From NCBI GenBank assembly GCA_037893225.1, contig JAZGUH010000088.1, forward strand, positions 1,338,501 to 1,402,500: a DNA stretch of 64,000 bases, given 5' to 3'. This DNA comes from Hippasteria phrygiana (Eukaryota; Echinodermata; Asteroidea; Valvatida; Goniasteridae). Positions 12,001 to 25,600 of the stretch are shown here, one piece after another (positions within the stretch are counted from its first letter, which is position 1; the number at the start of each line of letters is the position of its first letter). The notes under the pieces were generated by a model. That model was not told the DNA's origin and searched no databases. It saw only the letters and a program-made list of their open reading frames with translations. The position numbers and the translations under genes are program-made.

Positions 12001-15000
12001 TAATTCGTCCCTTTAATTTAATGGTACATGTGTGATTTAGCTTTGGTAATGCTCAACAACCAAATTAATTAGTTTCAATCTGAAAGCTTACTGTTTATAA
12101 AGATGTTACCGGTACCAATCCCAAATAGTTCCATCTGAAATGCTGTCATCTTTGGGAAAATTGTATGTGAAGTCCTAACTAACATGCTGTAGCCTTTTTA
12201 AGTTTCAGCAATTGACGACGAGCAAAACGACTGGTTGGTAACCTTCAACGAAAAGAAAACTAAAGTACTGTCCCTTTCCCGCTCTAGAGATGATACATTT
12301 CCTTTCATTCTTATGGGTTCGTCAACTTTGCCTGAGGTATCAGATTTACGCCTTCTCGGGATTGACATCTCCCCTAATGCCAGCTGGGAGAAGTATATCT
12401 CAGGTATTGCAAAGAGTGCTTCCATGCGAGTTGGTTGTCTTTATCGAGCTCAGAAGATTCTACCTCCCGATGCTATCCTGTACTTATATAGGACGACTAT
12501 ACGTCCCCTGATGGAATACTGTTGCCACATATATGGGCCGGAGCTTCTGCCTGGCCATTTATCTTTATAAGATCAGGTGCAGAAGCGAATCGTTAATTTG
12601 GTTGGTGAGGAGTTGGGTTCATCATTACAAACCCTTTCCCACCGTAGGACAGTAGCCACCCTTGGTCTGTTCTGCAGATATTTCGATGGAAATTGTTCCA
12701 CCAGTCTGTTTATAAACTTGGTCCCTCTTGTCAGGGTATTTGAGCGTTCAACCAGGTCCCAATTTCATAGCGCTGCTTAACGGTAAGCAGAAAAGTTGTG
12801 GTAACTATAGAAGGAAAATTTGCTTAAAGGGTGGCTGCAATGCAATTTTTATTGTGTATATCGATGAAATAAAGTTTTTGAAACACAACTGTGTGTTGTT
12901 TGTATTTTTTATTTCGTGTAAGCATTTGAAAATAATTTTATTTAATGCGGGAGGGGGTCAGCCCCGCCCATCAAGTGGTAACGTCGATGTGACGTCATCC
13001 CGGGAACCCGGCTGGCTGTGGTATGGTCGGCCATAGTACACCGAGTGTGCGGCATTGACATGCACGTGTGTTTTCGCTGTGTCGCGAAAAGCTTTCAGTG
13101 TTTTGCGAATGTTTTTCGTCGATAATTCCGTGTCGTTGTGTTGCTGCTGGATTCAGCAACACCACCAAGGATGGTGTCAGTCTTCACCTCTTTCCAGTAG
13201 AATTGAAATAACGTCGTATTTGGACTCGGAGAGTGTTATTTAGCCTAGCAATCGTTGTTTTCAAGTCTTTCACGCGTTCCGCATCGGGAGTCCGATTCGG
13301 AGTCTTCAGTAGTTTCGCTGTTACTCTCACCTTCTGGCTCATACATGTACGGAAGAGCTCCAAGATCCTCCTCTTCCTCGCCCCAATAATGTTCCGAAGA
13401 AGTGTCTGAATCAACAAGTCTAAAATCGACACTTGATTGTCAGATTCAGATCCAAAAGATTCTGTTTGAAGATATTAACGCGACGAGAAATGTTTCCCTG
13501 GTCCCTTCATCCAAAGCTATTGAATTGCGCGTGGCTGGTTCCCTCAACAACGGCATACATCCACACATACACAAACGTACACTGATCAAACTACTCTTGC
13601 TGAGTTTCCGTGTTCCCGAGATGACGTCACGCATTTAGGGGCGCGGAAACAATAGAGAAGGGGGGGCACTTTATTCCGGGAAAATTTAACACAAAAAATG
13701 GGCAGAAACACAGAAAACACATTTTAATCACATTTCTTATATTGTAAAAGAGTTATACATCACAGAATAAAATTGTTGGTACAATTTCATTGCAGCCACC
13801 CTTTAAGCAAATAGCGTATGGCCAAGTCGTGCTAACGCTTGCGCTTGCATGCAGATTTGTATTGTTGCATCACTAATTTAAGCGAATCCTGCTTCCGAAG
13901 TTAGTGGGCTCTTCGCTGTGCTTTCTGCTTACAGTCTCTATGAAACGGGCGAGGGTTCCGTGTGTTAAGCAGCGCTATGAAATTGGGCCCAGGCTCTCTG
14001 CTTCATCTCACCCACACACTCAAGTTGTGCCGAGATGTAGAACAAAGAGCTACTCTGATAGTTTGTCCACGTGCTGTATCTCATTGGAACTCCTTGCCTA
14101 GTGTGTGTTTTCTCCAATCCTATAATCTATTCATTCCTACTTCCAGCTTTCCTGATTTTTCCCTCCCCCTCTTCTTCTTCTTCTTCTTCTTCTTCTTCTT
14201 CTTCTTCTTCTTCTTCTTCTTCTTCTTCTTCTTCTTCTTCTTCTTCTTCTTCTTCTTCTTCTTCTTCTTCTTCTTCTTCTTCTTCTTCTTCTTCTTCTTC
14301 TTCTTCTTCTTCTTCTTCTTCTTCTTCTTCTTCTTCTTCTTCTTCTTCTTCTTCTTCTTCTTCTTCTTCTTCTTCTTCTTCTTCTTCTTCTTCTTCTTCT
14401 TCTTCTTCTTCTTCTTTTTTTTTTTTTTTTACATGTTGAATCCCATGAAGTTTGAACACTGCCTGCAACTTTGTCGGCTCTACCAATGCTACATCAAACC
14501 TTGACAAATATTTTTGTCTCAATGTGCTCTTCATGTATCTGATGTGTTTTTTTAATACTGCAATTAATTGTTTGTCATATTTATTGTGCAGGGTCCTCAC
14601 TGACAGCAGTTTAACTGATGACTCATACCCTGTTATGTGAAACAACTAATAATATTAACTGATGATGATGAATATTTGTTTCCTGTTTTAAGTTATTCAA
14701 TTGTTTTCTATCTAGGCATTTTGTGTCAATTTTTTTTCTCCTGTGATTCACTATCTCTCAGTCAACAGTTTGGAAAATTCTGAAACTTCATCCACCGACC
14801 CCTGAAAATGAACTCCTGGTACCTTTTCATATTCATTATTGTCCTGACCCATGTGATTCTTAAACCCTAACCCTCCCAAATCCTCTTTGCCAAATAGAGG
14901 AATTTGGAGGATTGAGGGTCTTTAAAAGTTAAGGCATCGGAGGACTTTGCAGGATTGAGGGCTTTAGATGATTTTGCCGCTGTAGGAGAAAAAAAATGTG

Positions 15001-18000
15001 CCAGGGATCTTCGAAACTCGGATAGCAGTTTGTGAAGACTCTTCATATCATTGGGATATCTGGCATCTGTCGAAGATTTATCCTCTATTTAGATCTGGGC
15101 CCAGGAAAACTGTAAGGGTGGTAGGGCTGGCAATTCAAAATGTCATTAACCTACCACCTCTGTTTGTATCCCTTTTAGCCTTGTATAGGGTGACTTCCAC
15201 ACCCCCCCCCCCCCCCCAAAAAAAAAAAAAAATAAAAAATTTGTCTGAATGCCATTTTGTTCTCTCTTGTAGATATCCGAAGAGGAAGAGTTGCTTGGTT
15301 ACCGTCTCTTAGTAGCCAGCTCCAGCAGCAGTGCCTGCCATGTCTACTCAAGGAACATGGTCATCTGTTGCTCTGGTAACAAACATCAATAATACAAATG
15401 ATTGATTTACGTCATATAAGGGCGGTCAGTTTGTTGTTGTGGTTCTTTCCTCGCCTTCCACCTCGGGTGACCCTGGTTCGATTCCCACCAGGTGCACTAT
15501 GTGGATTGGGTTTTCAGTCCCTACCTGATTGTGTGGGTTTTCCCCCCAAGAATGATTGTTCTGGGGTTTTCCTCCCAGGAAATTTCAGTTATAGTAACTG
15601 AAATTTCCTTCATTGTCTTTTCTCAATTCAAACTGGGCCCTGAGGGAGAACGGTGCATTTGCACTGAGCAGGCTACCCAGGATAAATAAGAAATAAATAT
15701 TGTTTTTCTCTGAGGTTTTTGTTCTGTCCTTGACTATTTTTCATTTCAGAATGTAACATTTAATCTGTTTAGTTTCTTGGTAAAGTTATCTCTGCAGCCT
15801 GGACCTTTTGGCTATATTTTTGACCGCCTAAGAGTGCTGTAACGAAGCTACTTTGGGAGTACAAACCGCAGAAAATGAATTTGTTTATTATCAAAGAAAC
15901 TGATAACCAATTGTCAAATTTATCACAGCGTCGTTAGCAATTCACCAATAAAGTACTGATTTCTATTGTGTATACCCCAGAAGTTAAATGGACAGCATCC
16001 TCAATCAAACCAGATTATGGACTATTTTACAGATCATAAATATATAAACCCTAACCATCTTCAATGTTTTTTTTTTCCACATGGCCCTGTTAAATATAAC
16101 AATTTCCAACAAAACTGAAATACATGTACAACAAAATCCAACAGCAAATTTTGTTGGATTCTGCAGTGTACCATCTACATGTACACACCAGCTACCCTAG
16201 TGAACAAAATACAACAAGTCATGCATGTCTTTGTTTGTATGAGTCCAACAAAATCCAACTAAAATTTTACTAGAAATCTGCTCCCACCCTGCTAATAAAT
16301 GCAACAAAAACCAGCATGTACATTTAGCTTCCACCCTGCTAAATACGACAAAATCCAACAGGTGTATTTAGCTTCCATCCTCCTACAATGCAACAAAATC
16401 GAACAGGTATATTTAGCTGCTACCCTGCTGAATACAACAATATCCAACACACCGTGTAGTTCGTGTTGACTGCTAAATCCAACAAATTACAACAGCTTAT
16501 TACCATTGTTGGATTTTGTTGGATTTAGCAGGGTTGTGGATAATGTGTGTCCCTGGAAGAATGCTTGATATTGAGTGTTATTTTTGGTTTTTTTTCAGGG
16601 ATTACTGAAGGTAGTTGTTCTTTTGATAATGTGGACTTCAGCCAACCGGGAAACAGCATTCTGGGTGCAGGTGTGTTTTCTCTGGGTTTTTTTTTGCAAG
16701 CATGATTTTATTCTGGTCCCATAACCTCTTGAATACGGACGACGGCCATAAGCCGCGGTTCGAAAAAGACCACCTGGCTGGTGGTCGTCTATTGTTTTTG
16801 AATCTTTGATTCTTGTATCTGATTCTTTTTGTTTTTCTTTTAGCCTTGATCGGGGTATAAAACAAAACATAACAAACTTATTGAATAAACATTAAACAGA
16901 GGTGAGATTTGTCAGGATTTTTCCTGATTTCAGGATTTTTTGTCGGAATTTCAGAATTTTTTAAAGAATCTCTTTTGCAATCTGGAATTCCTGAGGTGTT
17001 GTCCTAAAGGTGTTTTTACCTTTAAAAGTGGATATAGACCAATAAAAACGGATATTTGAAGGGGGTGCCTTCATCAGGCAAATACAAACCATATGTTGAT
17101 CTGGGGTCCTTGTGGATTTTTCGTGGATTTTTCGTGGATTTCGTGGAATTTTCATATTTGGCCAATCTCACCCCTAATTTAACAATACAAAGCAAGACAC
17201 GGGTAAAGTAAGGGAGTGCTGATATAAGGGAGAATGCAGAAAGTGGTTGAGGAAATTAATGAAGCAACTGGGACGTAATTAAAGACATTTTTTTTTGCAA
17301 TTTTTCAAAGGTTCTAGAATTGGATTTTTAGGGGTTTTTTCTCCAGAATATCATGCTGGCATTTTCCTATAATCATCACAGCTCTACAACTGAACGTTTC
17401 TTCATTATCTAATCTCTACCGGTTTCTTAGGTTTCTTAGGCGTTTAGGTTACGGTGCCAAAAGGCACTCTTGCAGAATTAATGTGTACCCAGTGAAGAGA
17501 TTCGTCAGGATTTTTCCTAATTTCAGGTTTTTTTTGTCGAGATTTTTACTTCTTTTTTTTTCTCAATTTTTTTAAAGAATTTATTTTGCAATCTGGAATT
17601 ACTGAGGTGTTCCCTAAAGGTGTTTTTTCCTTTAAAAGTGGATATAGAGCAATAGAAACACGCATTTTAACCCCTTGGGCACGGTATTTTACGGGAGACA
17701 TTGGGGTGTTGCAGCGGTTCTGGCAGCCAAATCGAACCGCTACAATGTGTTTGTGCAGTCAAGCATGACATAAACAATAATCCAACAATGGATTGAAACT
17801 GCACAAACGGCGACCAAGATCCGGCCTGGTGGCACTTTTTTGTTTGACGCCATATGGCGTCATCCGTACGCAAGGGGTTAAGGGGTATCTTTAGCCAAAT
17901 ACAAACCATCGACCCTAGATTGCTATGGGGTCCTCAGCGACCTTCAAACACTGCAGATTTCGTGGATTTTTCATTTTCGGCCAATCTCGCCCTTGGTGTG

Positions 18001-19609
18001 CCTTAAAGATTTAAAATTAAAATAAACAAATGTTTGTTTGTGTCCACCCTCGTGACTGCAGGAAGCTGTGACGGTACCACCCTGTTCTTCTCCACCAACT
18101 ACGGCCTAGTGACGGTCACTTCGACCCAGTCCGAGGCCAGCTTCTGCCAAGACCTTTCTCTGGCCGAGCAGAGCATCCGACTGGACCAGTCATCCATCAT
18201 TGGCTTTCCGGCACAGCCCCAGGACCTCGGTACCCTGGGGGAGGACAAGACGAAAGGCCTGAAGGCTGCGTTCCTGCATGCATGCCGGCAAAACTTGGTA
18301 AGTACATGTACTTCACAGGCTGGGAAAGTAGGGGCAACCTGGAGCAAGTTCGGACGAGAAGTATAATTAGTGAGAAGATGGAATATGCATCAAGGATGAT
18401 TAGAAATAATAGAAGAGAGATTTTATGCTCATTCCCAACGTAGTGTATGAAACGCTCTGCTCAATGCTTTCCGAGAGCCTGTGTGTGAAAAGGAATAGGG
18501 CACCGCATCTAGACAATATGAAAAGCTCCCAGACATAAAAGGGAGTATGCGTATTGTTGCAGTGACCAAAAGGGTCTGGTGAATTTCTGACAAGTTTGAA
18601 TTTAAAGTTCTGATGTTATCAATATTTAAGACCTACCACATCAAAAAAAAATTATCAAAAGATTTTTGGCCAGAGAAAACACCACAGGATAGGAAAATGG
18701 AACTGAAGAGTTAACATACAATAAATTGCTAATTAGTCATGACTCGGCACTTCTTAACAGGAATTTCAATTCAAATTTTAATAGGCAAAGTATTTAGGCA
18801 TGAGCATCAATGAATCTGTATCCAAAAGAAAGCCAGATTTTGCCAGAGGCCCCCCCAACCAGGAGTTTAAACTCAGACCAATACTCGGACTTGACCTCTT
18901 AAATACGGACAACAGCCGTGGTTTAAAAAAAGACCACCTGGCCAGTTGTCGTCTATACGCGCATTCCTGCGCGTACTCAATCCATTCATGTTTCAATTAT
19001 ATTGTTTTTGAAGGGAGTGTAATGAATAGATGGAGCTTTTTCAAACAAACTTTCTTTTGACACGAAAGGGGAACTCCAAGTGCAATGAATAGGACCACTC
19101 AATTCAGTGTGGTGCCTATTGTTTACATTTTCGCTTGGCTGCACAGCCTGTTCTTGGCATACCAGCCACCCAGCAATGACAGTTGGACACAAGGGGACAC
19201 AAATGACCCCAAGTTGTTTGATTAGCTGCAATAAGTGTGCCGATTCATTCTCGTCCGTTGCCAGAGCCAAGCTGAAGCCATCGTGGAGGAGCTCTTTCCA
19301 GCATCCGCTCCATCCCCCATGGAGACGGGATCGCCCATCGATGCGGCCGTCGCTAAGCTCAGCCAGGAAGTCATAGATGACTTCCCTGCCTCGGACCCTC
19401 GCTGGGCTGAATCCATTCCGCAAGGTGGGTCATGATTTGTTAACTTTTTTCCCTTATGTGCTTTGAGATTTAAATTAAAATATTTTTTTTCACAGACTGG
19501 TAGTTGTGACAAACTTAAGTAATGTTGTTGGCAAGTATCTTTTACCTGCATCTAGGTTTAAAACTGAAATGAGAAAAAAATAATGCTCAGTGAATTTTTG
19601 TGTGGGTGT

Positions 19610-19643
<34 letters not shown>

Positions 19644-22600
19644 TAAAGGTGAAACAGTGCTCACCGGATAGTTTTACCCGAGCTTTCGGTGCAATGCACC
19701 TTCTTCAGGGGAATTATATATATTGCCTTAGGGGGTACGTCGCACAATGGGTAACAATGGTGCCCGACGAGGAAGTCTTTTGAAATCTAGGTGCCCCACG
19801 AGGAAAACGCTATGGGGTTTGAGATTTCAGTGTGGACAAAGGAGAAAAATAGAAAGAAAGTAAAGTGGACAATAGAGGATGTGTTTCAATTTCCGGTACC
19901 CTGTGGAGACATGAGGACGAAAGAGTAAAAAGATCTCCACGGAATTTCTAAAGAGGGTGATGTCTCCACAAGGAACAATGTGTAAAAAGTCTATGGGGGT
20001 AGGTTTATATAAAGGAACAAAGGAGAAAACACTGACTTGGCTCCACAGGGATACAGATTTAAGAATGTGTGTGTGTTAAGTAAAAATCAGTTGAGAACCA
20101 GTCACAAGCAATATGTGACCTGCTCTGCAGAAATGAATCGGATGTCGTGCATTACACTTCCACGTACGGGGTGGTTTAATGTGTGAGAGTTCAGCTTTTA
20201 AGCTGATTTCAGCTTTTTTGTTTTGACTTTCAGCTCATTTTATACACTTGCTGTGTACAAAAGTATAGGAGCTTTCCAAAATATAAGCTTTTTTGGCAGC
20301 TGTTTTTAGCTTTTCAGCTATTTTTATACGTAGTCACTCACACATTATTATTTTTTTTTAAATCATGATTTTTATCAACCCTGCCACCAATATACTCTAG
20401 CTGGATATATGCCTGTAGCTTTTTCCCTCGTTCTGTATCTTGATGGAATTCTTTCCCCGGTGCATATGTTCCCCTTTAAATTACGATCTTTCCTGCTTCA
20501 AGAGTGATATTAACCCTCCCTCTCTCGGTGCCAAAATGGAGCCAACTACCCTACCTATCAAAACCGAGTTTCGGGTTGAAACACACAAGCTGTTGGAGAG
20601 GAAGGGCTTAGGTTTTTTGATAGGTTATGATAGTTATAACAGTAGGAGGGTTAATTCGTACCTCCTATTTCTTTGATTTTTTTTTTCCTTTTGTAGCTCT
20701 GTACCTCGAGCAGCTCCGTACCTCAAGTGGCTTTTAAGCTTTTTGGAGTGAACTTGGATAAAAAAATACGTCCACCCCTTATGGTTGCCCTCAGAAAAGC
20801 TTTTAGTATGTATCTGTCCAAGGGAATGAGAGTTAATAACGCTCCAGTATTTGAACCCTAACCCCCTATTCAATGTTTTTCATATGGCCCTGTTTTTTCT
20901 CAGGCTTACTCGGCCAGGACTTGAACCCAGCCATGACCTGCTTACTAGTGTAGATGTCTTAATCACTCGACCAAATGTGACCCGCTCTGCAAAAAGGGCA
21001 CATAAGTCGCTGTATGCTTTTACATGTAATGGGCCGTTCTATGTGAAGATGGTAAAAAATTCTTCAAACAAGTGATTTTTAATACCTATATTATTCTAAT
21101 TCATAACCAAAATCTTTGATTTCAGTAAATAAAGTTGGAAAAAGAATGTGTTTGTGTCGAGTGCTTCAATCTATTGCTTCAATCTATTGCTTCAATCTAT
21201 TGCTTTGCTTTTTGTTTTTTGAAGGGTCTGTCAAGAAATTCAAGAAATTCCTGAAATCAAACATGCAAATATCTTGCGAATGCAGAATGCTGCAGGCCTC
21301 GGACATATATACCATACGAAAGCTTATAAAATGGCCTTTCCAGCTATATATAAAACACTATTTTTAACATAATTGCCCTTTTTGCAGAGTGGGTCGCAAA
21401 TGTTCTAAGCATTCCAACTTTGAAGACATTCCTTTCTTCTTTCTATCTCCTTGACTCAGACTCAGCCTCCTCCACAAGTTCTCTTATCCTCCTTCATCAG
21501 CTAGAGGACAAGATGAAAGCACACGACCACCTGCTGTCCTTCCTCAAGAATGTCGACATCTGGGACAGGGTGAGTCCCGGTTCAGTCAAAAGGTGTATGA
21601 GTCTGTGTATGTCTGGTCGGTATGTGACTTTCCATTTAATTTCTGAGCGTTTTGAACCCATGTTTTGAAAGCGTGTAAATGTTTAACACTATGACTGTTG
21701 CATATTTTTACACCGTTACCCCCCACGGTGCTGCAGTTTTTTTAGAGAACAACAAAATAAAGATGCCCGACCGCCAAGGTCTCTGCCACGACCCTGGCCT
21801 CTGCCAAGACCACGGCCTAAACCGCTAGATTCACTGTGTGCTACCGCTAATGTTAGATTCACTACCAGAATTACATGTAGCGTCGATTGGCGAAACATCG
21901 TCATCGTCCGAATCCTCCGGTCGATTAGATTCACTTTCAACGTCACTGGCATTACTTTCCGATTCTATAGTATCAGAATTATCATCTCCTTCAAATTCAC
22001 TTGCTTCAGAGTCGCTATCTGCGAATATTTCATCGACAGCATCTTGAGGACGGACAGAGCAGACTGTCCGAAACGTCGAGTTACACACTCACCCCAGTCT
22101 CTCTCAGCATCTTGTAAACTAACACGCTGCTTGGGACGGTTCATGGGCGACGCCATTTTAAAATCCCATAATGTAAACATTCTGGTACTTCGCCAGTGCT
22201 GGTGCCCGCCCAACGGCCGAAACCAGACGAAAATGATTCAATTGTGTCCCCTAATGCATGTCAATATGTTTTATACGGGAAAAGCATTTCGATTCTTGAC
22301 CTACAGAGAGCGGCAAATTATTATGCTGCCAGCCCGAGAAATCTCGGGCATAGCACCTACTGTTTATCCCGAGAATTCTCGGGATTAGCAGTCAAGGTGT
22401 TAAACTGAACTCATGACAAATTTTACACAAAGCAACCAAGACTGTCATACAACACAATATAAATGGGTGTGTATTTATTTTCTGTTTGTATCTGATTAAT
22501 TAAAAACAAACACTTGAGTTTCTCTATTCACGTAACAAAGCGTGTTCGATCACAGAAAAAAAAAAGTATTCAATCGCTTTTTAAAACAGTATTTTGTTTT

Positions 22601-25600
22601 CTTGTCTAACAGCTCCACTCGATGGTCGTCAGAGAGAATCCGCTTTCCACCCACCTTTTGCTGTGTGAACACGCAGAGAAGTTAGCTGCAGCGATGGCAT
22701 TACGCAGCCACCATTCCATGTAACTTGATTTCAGATAGTTGGAGTTTTAATGGGTTAAGTTTTCATTTGTGCCAAACACTTACAAATCTTGATTTGTGTT
22801 TTTGAAGAAAAAAATGATTCGAAGATGTTATCTGCCATTTGCGGCTTCACGAAGTTATAATCATTGTTTTTGGGTATTAAACTGCATGTGCAAAGTTTGA
22901 AGGGCTTGATAAAAATGTAGTTTCACAATAGTAGTTTCACAAATGTAGTTTCACTTGACTTTAGTGCTACTTAAAACTTGAAAGCGATTTTGCCAGATTT
23001 TCACAGGAGTGGCATATGTTTCTGTGCACAAGTGTGTTGCTTTGTGAAACTGAAAATGGTACAAAATGTAATTTTCACTTACTCAGGGATGTGATTTTCT
23101 ATTTCTTTTTTTGCCATCAAAAGTCAACCAACGTGAATCATGTGAATCCGAGGGGTAGAGTATGCTCTATTTGCTGAAATTTACTTACGTACATGTATAC
23201 ATACAAACCATTGAGGAACGAAAACCTGACTTTCTTCACGAGAACTTGGGTGCCTTGTAACCAATCGTAAAAATGATCGGTACATGTTGGTGGGTTCGAG
23301 CGCCGTTTTCGTAGCCCCATGGTTGAGGATGTGAATTTTAATGTCTAGTTCCTGTGTTGGATTCAAGGTTAAAATATTGCGATAGTCTGGGGTACAGACT
23401 AAAGGAAATTTTTCTGATACTTTTAAAAGGGCCTTTTCGAATCCCTGGCTTCGGCTTAGGCTTAAGTCGATTATTAGCCCCAAACTGCATAAACTCCATC
23501 TATATTCCAGTGTGTAATTTGCTTCAGAAACATTCAATCGTTTGATATGAAGCCAAACAATAGGCAACTTCCATTTGGTTTGCTTCTCAGTGATTCGGAT
23601 CATAGCTCAGCTGGTACAATTTATTCACTTGATTTTGTGAAAGAAAATGAAAGTATCAAATTGTTTGCTCCATTGAAAAAATACCTGGTTTTAACAAGTG
23701 ACTGATGCCGCCTTCTGAAAATTTTAATTTTTGGTTGTGGCAATTTACATGTGCATGAATATGACGGATTTAAGCCCACGTGTCCAGCTGTTATTGATGG
23801 GGGGCTAGTATGCCAAGAATGGGCTGCCAATCAGTAATGGAAACAATGGGCACCACACTGAATAGAGTGGTCCTATTCATAGCACTTGGAGCCCCCTTTC
23901 ATAGGAATGAAAGTCTTATTTGAAAAAGCTCCATCTATTCATTACACTCCCATTCAAGTACAATACAGTTGAAACATGAATGGATTGAGTACGCACAGGA
24001 ATGTGCCTAAAGATGGCCACTGGCCAGGCGGTCTGGCTATTGCCGTCGTTTGTATTTAAGAGGTTAAGCTGGACGCCCCAAGCGTAAAAAAAGAGAGTTA
24101 AGGGTGGAGTGGATAATCTGTGGTCAGGCCAGGCCGTTGAAAAGCCTGGCCAAGCCCCTGGAACGCCCGGGCCTTTGGGCTTCTATAATCCCCTGATTGT
24201 ACACAATAAACTTCCATTAATTCTGGAGCCCAGACTTGACTGACAGCTGAGGCATCTTTTGATCCAGCTGTGAATGGGTACAGATTAGTGTGGGAGCGGC
24301 TACAACCAGGCCTGGCCTGGCAGAGGCTGGGCTTTATTGATTAGTTGATGCTCTATTGTAAGGTGATTTGTGGCTCACAGTAGCAAGAGTAAAAGCCCGA
24401 AGGCCCGGGCATGGCTGGGCTTTTCAAAGGCCTGGCCCGACCACAGATTAACCACTCCTTCCTAAATATTCTGTGTCCACTCCATCACTGACTGCTGTTT
24501 GTGCATCTAGGTACCCTAATCTTGTTGACGGAGCCATTAGTAAGGTGCTGCAGAAGCGTGGTCACTCACACATCCCAGCAGGCCTCGCCCCTCAAGATGT
24601 CTTCTACAGAGAGGTCAGTCAAAACGTCATTCGTTATGGGTCTGTTTTCAGGAGTGCGACCTTACAACTGTAAGGAATTGGTATTGATCTTCCCTTCCCC
24701 CCATGTCTTTGTATACTGTTCGATTATTCAAGACTGGGCTTGACCGAATATTCGGTAAAAAGTTGCACGCAAAGCATGCTGGTGTTTTACATGCGGCGAT
24801 CGATATTATTGACCACCTGATTTTTTGGGCATTGTGTCAAGATCATTAAGAGTACGTATAACGTTCTAATAACAAGGAACCAAACTCCAGCCTGAGTTTT
24901 TGCAATAACTATTTTAGAAGTGTCAAGGGTTTTAGTCGGGAACAATAAAAAAAATGCGGCATTTGACACTGCTAAGCGCCGTCACTTTTCTATTAAAATA
25001 GCAGCAGAGTCATATCTGTACGTGCATATATTTTTTTTCTCGAATATTCGAACCGGCAAAAAGCTATTCGAATATTCACTATCTTCAGGACAGCCCTAGA
25101 TTCTCACAAGTTAAGTCAACAAAATTTGCTGGCCTAATGTTTCGAACTTAAGCAAGCTCTTTCTCAAAGGCAAAGGAAGTAGTGTTGCCCTTGAAAAAGA
25201 ACTTGCTTATTGTTCAAAACGTTAGGCCATGTCAATCCTGTCAGCAGTTTTAGCAGTGGAATTCATTTTCAGTAATTTTTAAGTTTAACTTAAAAATTGA
25301 CCAGAGAATGCTAAAAATTCATTTCAGAAATCCTTCTGGATATTAGTAAGTTGAAGTAGCGAGCAAGGGTTCATTTCCAAAAGCTTCCTTTTCGCAGGAA
25401 AATTATGTCAAAGTTAAATTGGAGTCAGGTTTGCTCTTACACCAACTGGTACTCAAATCAACAATATGACGGAGCACTTTAAGCTATAAAGTTATGTTTC
25501 AAAACAAGCTGAGAGAGAAAAATCTGCAGATACACCATGTAAAGTGACTTCAGGGGTACATTGCCTCAGAGTAGCCCAATTGGGCTGCAAAAAGCATTTG

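Larger units (their letters stand above)
12757..13988. mobile_element. TIR element inserted in the LINE (CCAGG duplication), itself split
   Basis: Ends are inverted repeats of about 25 bp containing CCCAATTTCATAGCGCTGCT, one mismatch at the outer base. CCAGG is duplicated at 12752-12756 and 13989-13993; removing the element restores the LINE reading (ERSTR then LSASS). Its interior is interrupted by the element at 12828-13802. No transposase of its own is seen. Confidence 0.8.
12205..14160 (+). mobile_element. LINE RT C-terminal fragment, split by a TIR element
   Basis: Segments 12205-12756 and 13994-14160 together read as the thumb and C-terminal part of a non-LTR reverse transcriptase: [67 protein letters not shown], then after the insertion [21 protein letters not shown] stop near 12568 and later shifts show decay. 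It is 5' truncated. The 3' end is replaced by a long CTT array, possibly grown from its tail. It lies in the NUP133 intron 11938-15273. Confidence 0.85.
21687..22399 (-). mobile_element. piggyBac element, internally deleted, 713 bp
   Basis: TTAA at 21683-21686 and 22400-22403. Termini: CACTATGACTGTTGC on the left; CACCTTGACTGCTAAT read inward on the right. Just inside the right end are CCCGAG/CTCGGG palindromes. It carries the N-terminal part of a transposase on the minus strand. Located in NUP133 intron 21569-22613. It may be related to the source of the TTAA-flanked miniatures in this window. Confidence 0.88.

Noticed and set aside
14127..14645. Long Ser, Phe or Glu homopolymer reading frames
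   Set aside because: Produced by the CTT microsatellite in its three frames; no unique coding sequence.
21716..21952. Secreted or membrane small protein on the minus strand
   Set aside because: Lies within the deleted piggyBac and is better explained as the out-of-frame continuation of the transposase N-terminus.
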